From Paenibacillus sp. GSMTC-2017 (GTDB taxonomy: Bacteria > Bacillota > Bacilli > Paenibacillales > Paenibacillaceae), in the NCBI RefSeq assembly GCF_016019935.1, contig NZ_JAECMT010000005.1, positions 62,006 through 126,005 on the forward strand: a stretch of 64,000 nt of DNA. Direction: 5' to 3'. Position 1 is the first letter of the stretch, and the number at the start of each line of letters is the position of its first letter. The translations under genes were made by a program, and so were the position numbers. The notes beneath the pieces are model-generated. The model did no database searches. It had not been told where the DNA came from and worked only from the letters and a program-made list of their open reading frames with translations. Shown in pieces: positions 17,826 through 24,631 of this stretch.

Positions 17826-17987
17826 ATGTTAGGTTGGGCGTTAATGTTCTTCCTACTCGCTATTGTGGCAGGGATATTCGGATTTATGGGTATCGCATCC
17901 ACGATGGCAGGGATAGCCAAGATACTATTCGTCATATTCATCATATTGTTCTTGGCATCTCTAATTTTTGGAAGAAGAAGAGTGTAG
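17826..17987 (+). CDS. DUF1328 (YtjA-like) 53-aa membrane protein
   Basis: A 53-residue protein made of two membrane helices: [20 protein letters not shown] and a second from about residue 30, ending in GRRRV. Start, length and the L-x-W-A-x-x-F-L-x-x-A-x-x-A-x-x-F-G-F pattern match the DUF1328/YtjA family, whose members are often stress-induced. Their function is unknown. A ribosome binding site (AGAAGGTGAT) precedes the ATG by a few bases. Another frame across this locus is also open (17717-18001) but has no RBS. It lies first in the general-stress block, and the GSP17M gene follows at 92 bases. Confidence 0.85.
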   Translation: MLGWALMFFLLAIVAGIFGFMGIASTMAGIAKILFVIFIILFLASLIFGRRRV

Positions 17988-18079
17988 GTTGCACAAAGTA
18001 ATTACGGCATATTTCTCACGGAACAAGATGTAACAAAGAGTAAACATTTTTTATCAAACTATATCTGGAGGGATTTATT

Positions 18080-18508
18080 ATGACTACAACAAATACTACA
18101 GTAACTAAGGTGCATACGGTGATGACGAGTGATGAAGTACAGAAACAGGTAATGCAATTCCGCAGAGAAGGATATATAGAAGATCGTATATTCGTGCTTA
18201 CGCATGACAAAACGAGAACGAAACGTATAGCGGAGCGGACAGACGCAGAGCAGATCGGCATATCAGAAGAGGGTCTTGGAACAGCTATCGCTAATTTATT
18301 CCGCTCTACTGGTGACGAACTTAGAGCCAAGATGCGTTCCTTAGGAATATCGAAGGAAGAAGCAGATCGATTAGAAGGCGAGATGGACCATGATCGAATT
18401 GTAGTTATCGCTTGGGGCGGCAGAGAATATTTAGAGGATGATTATGATCGGGATATCTATTTCCATCCTTACATGATGTTCCATCATGGCCAGCCTCCTA
18501 TTAAATAA
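18080..18508 (+). CDS. general stress protein 17M (YflT-like)
   Basis: A 142-residue soluble protein of the GSP17M/YflT family. The opening TKVHTVMTSDEVQKQVMQFR, then YIEDRIFVLTHDKTRTKRIAE and a Gly-containing middle (GTAIANLFRSTGDELRAKM) form the usual domain. The C-terminus IVVIAWGGREY is family-like too. In Bacillus this family belongs to the SigB regulon; the biochemical role is unknown. RBS GGAGGG lies seven bases before the ATG. The context (SigB regulators downstream, DUF1328 upstream) supports a stress role. Confidence 0.85.
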   Translation: MTTTNTTVTKVHTVMTSDEVQKQVMQFRREGYIEDRIFVLTHDKTRTKRIAERTDAEQIGISEEGLGTAIANLFRSTGDELRAKMRSLGISKEEADRLEGEMDHDRIVVIAWGGREYLEDDYDRDIYFHPYMMFHHGQPPIK

Positions 18509-18515
18509 CTTGTAA

Positions 18516-18539
18516 TAGCCTACCCAACAGGGTAGGCTA
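18516..18539 (+). terminator. hairpin between GSP17M and PP2C genes
   Basis: TAGCCTACCC pairs perfectly with GGGTAGGCTA around AACA. No U-run follows, so termination may be partial. Confidence 0.4.
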
Positions 18540-18582
18540 TACCTGTCTCTATTCTAGTAAATGGTCATAGGAGGACAAGCAG

Positions 18583-19722
18583 ATGAGTATAATAATCGTA
18601 GATGATAACGTAACGAATCAGTTGATCATCAAAACTATTTTAAATAAAGCGGGCTATTCCAATCTTCTTATCGCTTCTTCCGCAAAACAATTGTATGAGT
18701 TGCTTCATCTGGATACGCCCTACAGAGCAGAAGAAGGTGTTGATCTCATTCTTATGGATATGATGATGCCAGGGATAGATGGACTCGAAGCTTGCAGACG
18801 TATTCAAACCGAGGAGCGTTATCGCGATGTTCCGATTATTTTTGTCACGGCAGTTGGGGATTCCAATAAGTTAGCTGAAGCATTAGACGCTGGAGCAAGT
18901 GATTATGTGATGAAACCAATTAATAAGCTTGAGCTGTTGGCACGTATCCGCTCTGCCCTGAGATTGAAATACGAAAAAGATTGGCACAAGGAGCAGGATA
19001 AACGTATTAAATACGAGCTGGATTTAGCTAAACAAGTACAACGAAGCGTTCTCAGTGCCCCAATTGAGGATGAGAACATACATATTGCAGCAGTTTATCA
19101 GCCCTCATTTGAGCTTGCGGGAGATTATTATGCATGGTTCCGAATCGATAAACATCGTTATGGCGTTATACTGCTAGATATGATGGGACACGGCATTTCA
19201 TCATCATTAGTATGTATGTTTATTTCATCAGTGCTGAAAGATATGATTACGCGTGTAACAGATCCAGAGAAAGTAATGAGAGAGCTCAATCGTTATATGG
19301 GACAACTCTATCGTTCCGATGAACTGCTTAACTATTATTTTACTTCGATTTTCGTCGTTGTAGATACCGAGAGCAAGCAGATTGAATATGTAAATGCCGG
19401 GCATCCTCCTGGCCTTGTCATTACGGAATCAGGTGCAGCATTACTTGAACCATCGGCTCCTGCAATTGGTCTGTTTGAAAACATTGATGTTGCAAAAGGA
19501 ACGATCAGTTACGAAGGAGAAACTTCTATTATTCTGTATACAGACGGTCTGCTAGAAGAAATGGTAGAGAGTGATGATGCAGCACGAAGGGGCAAGATTG
19601 TTGACCTGACAAGAACATTCGCCTCCAAAAGCCCGTCAGAGATCGTAGAGGAACTGCTGCAAGGTACGAACGACAGTGCACAACGAGATGATATTTGTAT
19701 GGTTCGTATTTCGATCAAATAG
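18583..19722 (+). CDS. response regulator with PP2C (RsbU-like) phosphatase output
   Basis: 379 residues in two domains. The receiver (about 1-125) has IIIVDDN at the N-terminus, the phosphoacceptor in LILMDMMMPG, TAVGDS, and lysine in VMKPINK. A short helix leads to a SpoIIE/PP2C phosphatase (about 170-379), with metal motifs GDYYAW, DMMGHGISSS and NAGHPP, and the terminal RDDICMV. Such proteins dephosphorylate the antagonist RsbV once the receiver is phosphorylated, releasing the sigma factor. This links a two-component signal to SigB. A kinase is not adjacent, but the hybrid kinase at 24.6-27.4 kb is a candidate. RBS AGGAGG is well placed. Confidence 0.9.
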   Translation: MSIIIVDDNVTNQLIIKTILNKAGYSNLLIASSAKQLYELLHLDTPYRAEEGVDLILMDMMMPGIDGLEACRRIQTEERYRDVPIIFVTAVGDSNKLAEALDAGASDYVMKPINKLELLARIRSALRLKYEKDWHKEQDKRIKYELDLAKQVQRSVLSAPIEDENIHIAAVYQPSFELAGDYYAWFRIDKHRYGVILLDMMGHGISSSLVCMFISSVLKDMITRVTDPEKVMRELNRYMGQLYRSDELLNYYFTSIFVVVDTESKQIEYVNAGHPPGLVITESGAALLEPSAPAIGLFENIDVAKGTISYEGETSIILYTDGLLEEMVESDDAARRGKIVDLTRTFASKSPSEIVEELLQGTNDSAQRDDICMVRISIK

Positions 19723-19770
19723 AATAGTGAAAGATGGTTAATATTTTTCTGATCCTGTATATAAATTGTT

Positions 19771-19796
19771 GTTTCAAATGTCGCCGATTGGTTTAT
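19771..19796 (+). promoter_or_regulatory. possible SigB-type promoter
   Basis: GTTTCA, 13 bases, then GGTTTAT, 49 bases before the next gene. The -10 is an imperfect match to GGGTAT. Confidence 0.3.
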
Positions 19797-19844
19797 ACAG
19801 TAATATAGTGACTTTGATTCGCTAATTGTAGGGAGGGCATTCAG

Positions 19845-20519
19845 ATGAAAATAATCATTTTAATTACCTTGATGATAAGCGGTATATTGGGTGGATATGC
19901 GGTGCAGCAACATGCCGGTTCTTCACTGAGTCATGTAGCTAAGTCGGAACTAACAATAGTAGAACCTGAAATAACAGTATTTGAGGAAACACCTGTTTTT
20001 GAAGAGACACCACTAGTAGTAGATAACCAAGAAGCAAATACGAATACAAATGAGCCAGTTACAGAAAGTATAAACATTGTGGCACAAGAAGTAGAGCTTG
20101 CTACAAATGAAACTGTTTCGGATGGGCGAAAGTTTGAATATACGCTAGAAACGGTAAATAGCTTGACCTTATACGATACTCGAAAATCAACGGTGGAGAA
20201 ACTAGGTCAGCCCGATGAAATAAAGCAGGATGAGATTTTTAATGAAATAACGATCTTTTATTATCCATCTATGAGAGTAGCATTTTATGAGGATGAGATT
20301 AGATATGTTGAATATGACCCTGCTATTGATAAATTGTTTATCGACGATGTTCAAATTGCAGCTACGGTTGAAGCTATTAGCTTGGCGCTAGGTACTCCTG
20401 ATTATATTGCTGATGATGGCATCGTATTTCAAAGGGAAGAAGCATTGCTGAAGCTATTTATAAACAATGATACTGGAGAACTTGAATCTATTAGTTATTA
20501 TCATATTGCATCAGTCTAA
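19845..20519 (+). CDS. secreted or anchored protein, unknown function
   Basis: 224 residues with a hydrophobic N-terminus (MKIIILITLMISGILGGYAV) acting as signal or anchor. A Glu/Thr-rich spacer at about 35-95 contains a repeated FEETP. The C-terminal domain (about 105-224) has two related halves, STVEKLGQPDEI and EAISLALGTPDYI, each a G-x-P-D unit followed by beta strands. This looks like a duplicated SmpA/OmlA-like or DUF4309-like fold, a guess from pattern alone. It sits between the PP2C phosphatase and rsbV, perhaps as an envelope input to the stress system. Confidence 0.6.
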   Translation: MKIIILITLMISGILGGYAVQQHAGSSLSHVAKSELTIVEPEITVFEETPVFEETPLVVDNQEANTNTNEPVTESINIVAQEVELATNETVSDGRKFEYTLETVNSLTLYDTRKSTVEKLGQPDEIKQDEIFNEITIFYYPSMRVAFYEDEIRYVEYDPAIDKLFIDDVQIAATVEAISLALGTPDYIADDGIVFQREEALLKLFINNDTGELESISYYHIASV

Positions 20520-20593
20520 TAGAAGCATTGTCTTCGTAGATATAACTTGTTACGATTATATATATTAGTCAAGAGAGCGGAGTGAAGAGAACG

Positions 20594-20920
20594 ATGAAAG
20601 TGGAACCTTTTCAAATAGTTCATGAAGAAACAAATGGTCAGCACGTACTGTATTTAGCAGGTGAACTTGACTTGTCCGTTGTTCCACAGTTGAATAGCGC
20701 CTTGGAGCCAATTTTACAACGTGAAGATATTACACTAATACTGAACTTGAGCAAGTTAACTTATATCGATAGTACAGGAATCGGAATTATTGTTTCTATT
20801 CTTAAAACGAGAGATCGGCTGAACGCACCTTTTTATGTACGAGAAATTCCTGCACCAATTAAGAGATTGTTTGATCTAACAGGAATATCGAAATATTTGA
20901 TAGAAGAGGCAGAGGCATGA
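20594..20920 (+). CDS. rsbV: anti-sigma factor antagonist (RsbV-type STAS)
   Basis: 108 residues of STAS fold. The phosphorylatable serine lies in YIDSTGIGII (Ser60), followed by the usual IPAPIKRLFDLTGI helix. Unphosphorylated RsbV binds the RsbW kinase and frees the sigma factor; RsbW phosphorylates the serine and the upstream PP2C protein removes the phosphate. GTG 20582 opens the frame, but GGAG at 20578-20581 is better spaced for ATG 20594. The stop overlaps the rsbW start (ATGA), indicating translational coupling. Confidence 0.88.
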   Translation: MKVEPFQIVHEETNGQHVLYLAGELDLSVVPQLNSALEPILQREDITLILNLSKLTYIDSTGIGIIVSILKTRDRLNAPFYVREIPAPIKRLFDLTGISKYLIEEAEA

Positions 20921-21357
20921 GCACGGTTAAATTGACGATACCGGCAAGTGCAGACCATATTGACTTGGTCAGAATATGTCTCTACGGAATTGCCGCGAAA
21001 ATTGGATTCTCTTATGAGGATATCGAGGATATGAAAGTTGCTGTGTCGGAAGCATGCAATAATGCGGTACTCTATGGCAATAGAGATGCTGGCGCGGGTG
21101 ACATCGAAGTTTCTTTTGAGCCGACGAATGCTTCACTCGTTATAGGCATTCGAAATAATGGACCGCAGTTTGAATACGGGGAAGCACTTCAAGCAGCAGA
21201 GCCGCTTCAAGGAGAGACTGCGGAAGAATTGCGTGTAGGCGGACTTGGTATCTACTTGATGGAAGCATTAATGGATGAAGTTAACGTACGATCAAGTGAA
21301 GGTGAAACGGAAGTTCGGTTAACGAAATTTTTAATAGCAGAAGGAGGCCAACATTGA
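20917..21357 (+). CDS. rsbW: anti-sigma serine kinase (RsbW-type), copy 1
   Basis: 146 residues of the HATPase_c_2 kinase family. The N-box is VSEACNNAVLYG, and the G2 box is VGGLGIYLMEALMDEV. The opening TIPASADHIDLVR is shared with the second copy at 28.0 kb, to which it is clearly paralogous. It should bind and phosphorylate RsbV and sequester a SigB-type factor. It overlaps rsbV by four bases, but no sigma gene follows; transcription ends at a strong terminator around the stop. Which of the two RsbW proteins holds SigB is not evident from sequence. Confidence 0.85.
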   Translation: MSTVKLTIPASADHIDLVRICLYGIAAKIGFSYEDIEDMKVAVSEACNNAVLYGNRDAGAGDIEVSFEPTNASLVIGIRNNGPQFEYGEALQAAEPLQGETAEELRVGGLGIYLMEALMDEVNVRSSEGETEVRLTKFLIAEGGQH

Positions 21358-21373
21358 TGGCCTCCTTCTTTAT
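21339..21373 (+). terminator. terminator overlapping the rsbW stop
   Basis: AGAAGGAGGCCA pairs perfectly with TGGCCTCCTTCT, then TTTA. The stop codon lies in the loop. Confidence 0.85.
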
Positions 21374-21543
21374 ATGCGCCAAGCATAGGAGCTATCTGTA
21401 AGGTTTTGGTTCAGAATATTGTATTTAGTAGTAATCATAGCGTAAGAAAGGGGTGCCTATCGTTAGTTGAACCTGAAGGAACCCAAGGATAAATCTCCGG
21501 TTGGAGCTAGAAGGACGTACCGGAGCAAATACCATTTTCATAA

Positions 21544-21582
21544 TTCTATCGAGTTATATTTTGTTTTAATTGATAGAATTAG
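21544..21582. repeat. inverted repeat after the amidase gene
   Basis: AATTCTATC at the left pairs with GATAGAATT at the right across a 21-base AT-rich loop. There is no U-run in the minus direction. It may be a weak terminator or an edge of the AT-rich insert. Confidence 0.4.
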
Positions 21583-21585
21583 TTT

Positions 21586-22632
21586 CTATTGTATTCTAGT
21601 AAATTCAGCTGTAACAGTTCCAGGAGTATTAAGAATAAAATAATCCCATGACACATCTTTTCTATTTGTCGTATGGTAAGAAACACGCGGAGTATGTTGT
21701 GTAGGTGTATTTACAAAACTTGTAACAACTGCTGTGTGATCCATGTTTAAATCATTACCCTTATCGTAACTAATAATATCTCCCAAATACAATGCTTGAG
21801 GAGTACTTGCCTCATATCCATCAATCGTATTAGTCCCGCGAATGGTTAAATAGAATTCATTAGCATTTACCCAAGGCACAGCATATAAAAACTGACCAGC
21901 ATCGTAGAATTGTATCCACCAGTTAGGTCTACTTTCATGTGGCCCTGTATCTTTTCGCATAGGAATCCCACCAGCAAAAAGAGCTTGTGAGGCGAAGTTG
22001 GTGCAATCATTTCCAAATGTATAGTATTGTGAGCTATTGTTATTTATGGCATATTTCGATGCATATTCAGCAGCTTTAGTTCCATTATATGTATATGGAG
22101 TCCAAGAGTTAGAAGCCAAAGTTGTAACCTCTGTTTTCTTCGTTGTATTCTCATCAAAATTATAAGTAGCTTTTAGTGAATTTGCTTTATTTACAATTTC
22201 AGATGCTTTGACCAATGATTGAGGATAATTCACCTTATTAATTTTCTTTGTTTTATTTATAACAAAACTCACATCATCACCCATTGCTGACTCTGGTGAC
22301 TCTCCTTCCCAGAAAAAAGTTTGAACCAGATAACCTGTTATAACAATATTACCTTGCACATTTTCAATCTTATGTGTTGTGAAACTATACTCGTAGTTCT
22401 TTAATTTTTCACCATGTCCTTCCATAAGAGCGATTAAAGATACTGCCTCATCATATTCCCCCAATGACTTGTCTCTTTTATTAACTTTGTCCGCTCTCAC
22501 TTTCAATTGTTGCTCAACAATTCCATTTAATGTTTCGATTGATAGAGTCTGATCGATTGCACTGACTGAAATTGCTGGAATGATACCTATCATAAGACAG
22601 ATGGCGAGAAAAACCTTACTAATTTTCTTCAT
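21586..22632 (-). CDS. secreted amidase-domain protein (Amidase_6 type)
   Basis: 348 residues. A Sec signal peptide with Lys start and cleavage near ISVSA-ID (about residue 25) leads to an N-terminal region (about 28-170) with mixed fold. The C-terminal putative amidase domain (about 180-345) shows AAEYASKYAINNNSSQY, FGNDCTNFASQALFAGG with the expected catalytic Cys, and NMDHTAVVTSF with the catalytic His. This NlpC/P60-like fold occurs in secreted Bacillales proteins thought to act on cell wall or peptide amides. The gene is visibly more AT-rich than its flanks and lies in a segment that interrupts the stress cluster, suggesting acquisition. The RBS AAGGAGG precedes the ATG. Confidence 0.85.
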   Translation of the reverse strand: MKKISKVFLAICLMIGIIPAISVSAIDQTLSIETLNGIVEQQLKVRADKVNKRDKSLGEYDEAVSLIALMEGHGEKLKNYEYSFTTHKIENVQGNIVITGYLVQTFFWEGESPESAMGDDVSFVINKTKKINKVNYPQSLVKASEIVNKANSLKATYNFDENTTKKTEVTTLASNSWTPYTYNGTKAAEYASKYAINNNSSQYYTFGNDCTNFASQALFAGGIPMRKDTGPHESRPNWWIQFYDAGQFLYAVPWVNANEFYLTIRGTNTIDGYEASTPQALYLGDIISYDKGNDLNMDHTAVVTSFVNTPTQHTPRVSYHTTNRKDVSWDYFILNTPGTVTAEFTRIQ

Positions 22633-22931
22633 TTTGTACCCTCCTTTTTAATTTGTTCCCTTTTATGATATGATACAGGAAAAAATACATTTTATACATA
22701 AAACCTATATTTTGTAAATATAATAATTTTATGTATTTAATTGTTTTGTTTGACTTGAATCCGAGGAGTATAGACTAATGTCTGTATTCTGCTCACAAAT
22801 TAAGGTATTGTTTATTTTGTTCAGTGAATCTACTAATTTGTTAGAGGGAGGGGACATAAACTATCATAGTTTAAGTTCGTCCACGTAAGTCCAAGCTTAT
22901 ATCAGAAAAACTATTTAGAGGAGGCATTATA
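22633..22931. other. AT-rich divergent promoter region
   Basis: About 300 bases between the amidase and the 127-aa gene. Very AT-rich; no RNA motif recognised. Promoters for both genes must lie here. Confidence 0.4.
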
Positions 22932-23315
22932 ATGAAAAAGAAAATCTATATTTACATTTTTATATTTTTTTTCATACTCTGTTATATTTCAGTGGGACAT
23001 ATGATAAGTGGACAGGCTAAAAAAGTGCTAGAAGCAGGAATGAAACCAAATTTGGAGTACCAAAATTACATGACCGAAGATGTCTATAATACTATAAATC
23101 CTTCTAATAGAATTGGTGGTTATGAAGATGAATACAATCCCGCTCACCACTCCTATAAATCGAATCTTATTCCTCTGCATTTCTTTTTCACTGCCAGTGT
23201 CACAACTTATAATTATTATAATAACGGTGATATAGGGTTTAATGAAAAGGTTATAATTAAAATGAATTTGAAAAAGGGAAAATGGATAGCTACAAGGGTT
23301 ACCATCCAGGCTTAA
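22932..23315 (+). CDS. 127-aa small membrane-anchored protein, unknown
   Basis: Strong RBS (GAGGAGG at eight bases). The N-terminus is a signal anchor (KKKIYIYIFIFFFILCYISV), followed by about 100 mostly polar, Tyr/Asn-rich extracytoplasmic residues. An HHSYKSNLIPLHFFF stretch and a lysine-rich end (MNLKKGKWIATRVTIQA) are seen. I do not recognise a family. Base composition is much lower in GC than the stress genes either side, matching the neighbouring amidase. Probably part of the same acquired segment. Confidence 0.6.
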   Translation: MKKKIYIYIFIFFFILCYISVGHMISGQAKKVLEAGMKPNLEYQNYMTEDVYNTINPSNRIGGYEDEYNPAHHSYKSNLIPLHFFFTASVTTYNYYNNGDIGFNEKVIIKMNLKKGKWIATRVTIQA

Positions 23316-23333
23316 CTTATTAATTACTTTGTA

Positions 23334-23610
23334 ATGGGTTCTATTTGTAATACAGTCAATTATGTCAACGATCAAGGACAGTGCTCTAATACTAATTACC
23401 TTCAAATTATTGACGTTGTAGATGAAAGCACCGAACTCTTTGTTAATTCATAAAAGGAAAGTATAACAAAGTGACTAGTAAATTTGATAAAAAGAAGATT
23501 AATTATGATTCCATAAACAAGAAATACATTTGCCAATAAGTTATGAGTTGTGGTTTAAGCTAAATGGAAAATACGAGGAATGGTATAAGTATTACAATTG
23601 TGGAGCTTAA
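23334..23610 (+). pseudogene. decayed small ORFs, one with a frameshift
   Basis: 23334-23453 encodes a 39-residue piece (MGSICNTVNYVNDQGQCSN...). After an RBS-like AAAGGAAAG, 23471-23538 encodes VTSKFDKKKINYDSINKKYI and stops. Reading resumes one base out of frame as PISYELWFKLNGKYEEWYKY, ending at 23610. A single missing base near 23530 would restore one ORF of about 46 codons. The family is not recognised. This is AT-rich debris typical of a mobile-island edge. Confidence 0.4.
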
Positions 23611-23719
23611 ACCTACATTCGAAGTGGACTAAGAAATCAATTGTTAAACAATCTGATATACGTTTGTATGGGAGGAAGGAAGCTTAAAGCTCCCTTCTCC
23701 CCAGTTTGGGCCATCTATC

Positions 23720-24631
23720 TTACCGTTTGCGAAAAATCCGCTCCTCTTGCAAATATTCCTCGAAGCGGGCTTTATGCATCGATAGAAAGGACTCCTTACT
23801 GCCTAGAGCTAAGAAGCCGTCTTGTGCAAGGCTATCAGCTAAAACGGCATGAACACGAGTTTGGAGCTCAGGGTTGAAGTAAATTAACACATTACGGCAT
23901 AAAATAACGTGGAATTCGTTAAAAGAACCATCGGTTGCAAGATTGTGCTGGGCAAAAGTAATCTTCTCCTGTAAGGAAGGAAGTACTTGCGCATGAGAAT
24001 GATCGGCCCGATAATAAGCGGAAAATTCTTGAACGCCGCCTGCTTGTATATAGTTTTTAGTATAAGCTTGCATCCGCTTAAGAGGGAATTTTCCCTCCTT
24101 CGCTAGAGTAATAGCTTCTTTACTCATATCCGTTGCATAGATCGATGTACGCTCTAGAAGTCCCTCTTCTTGTAATAATATCGCCAAGGAGTAAACTTCT
24201 TCCCCTGTTGCACAGCCTGCATGCCAAATGCGAAGCTTTTGATGCTCTCTGAGCAATGGTACAACTTCGCTCCTGAAAGCAAGGAAGAAGCTAGGATCAC
24301 GAAACATCTCCGTTACTTTAATCGAAAAATCTTCAAGAAGTTTCTCCAAATAACCTTCCTCATAAAGTGTTTTTTCGACCATTGCTATAACAGTAGGCAG
24401 TTGATCTATCGTCATTCGATTTCGAATTCTTCTTCTAAGTGAAGAACGTAAGTAGTTTCTAAAGTCATACCCGCGTATTCGGTAAATCGCTTCGAGTAGT
24501 AAATCAATCTCTAATTCCTCGCGCTCTGTAAGTTCCTCACGACCATCAAGTACAGTCATTTCTTCTGATAATTTGCCAAAAGGATTTGTTTTGTCCGCAT
24601 GTTTCAATGTTCCACCTGCTTTGTCAGCCAT
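23720..24631 (-). CDS. cheR: CheR-type protein methyltransferase
   Basis: 303 residues. An N-terminal helical CheR_N-like part (about 35-95) precedes a SAM-dependent methyltransferase domain with WHAGCATGEEVYSLAI (SAM motif I), YATDMSKEAI, NLATDG and CRNVLIYF. These are the standard CheR motifs, so it should methylate glutamates on a sensory protein. No chemoreceptor lies nearby; the upstream gene is a CHASE3 hybrid kinase that it overlaps by 28 bases. The partnership is therefore probably with that kinase pathway, as in other CheR-kinase pairs of Bacillales. An alternative TTG start at 24607 would give a TTGA overlap. Confidence 0.85.
   Translation of the reverse strand: MADKAGGTLKHADKTNPFGKLSEEMTVLDGREELTEREELEIDLLLEAIYRIRGYDFRNYLRSSLRRRIRNRMTIDQLPTVIAMVEKTLYEEGYLEKLLEDFSIKVTEMFRDPSFFLAFRSEVVPLLREHQKLRIWHAGCATGEEVYSLAILLQEEGLLERTSIYATDMSKEAITLAKEGKFPLKRMQAYTKNYIQAGGVQEFSAYYRADHSHAQVLPSLQEKITFAQHNLATDGSFNEFHVILCRNVLIYFNPELQTRVHAVLADSLAQDGFLALGSKESFLSMHKARFEEYLQEERIFRKR

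Noticed and set aside
17717-18001. 94-residue ORF over the DUF1328 locus
   Set aside because: No RBS and no motif; the overlapping 53-aa DUF1328 gene has both.
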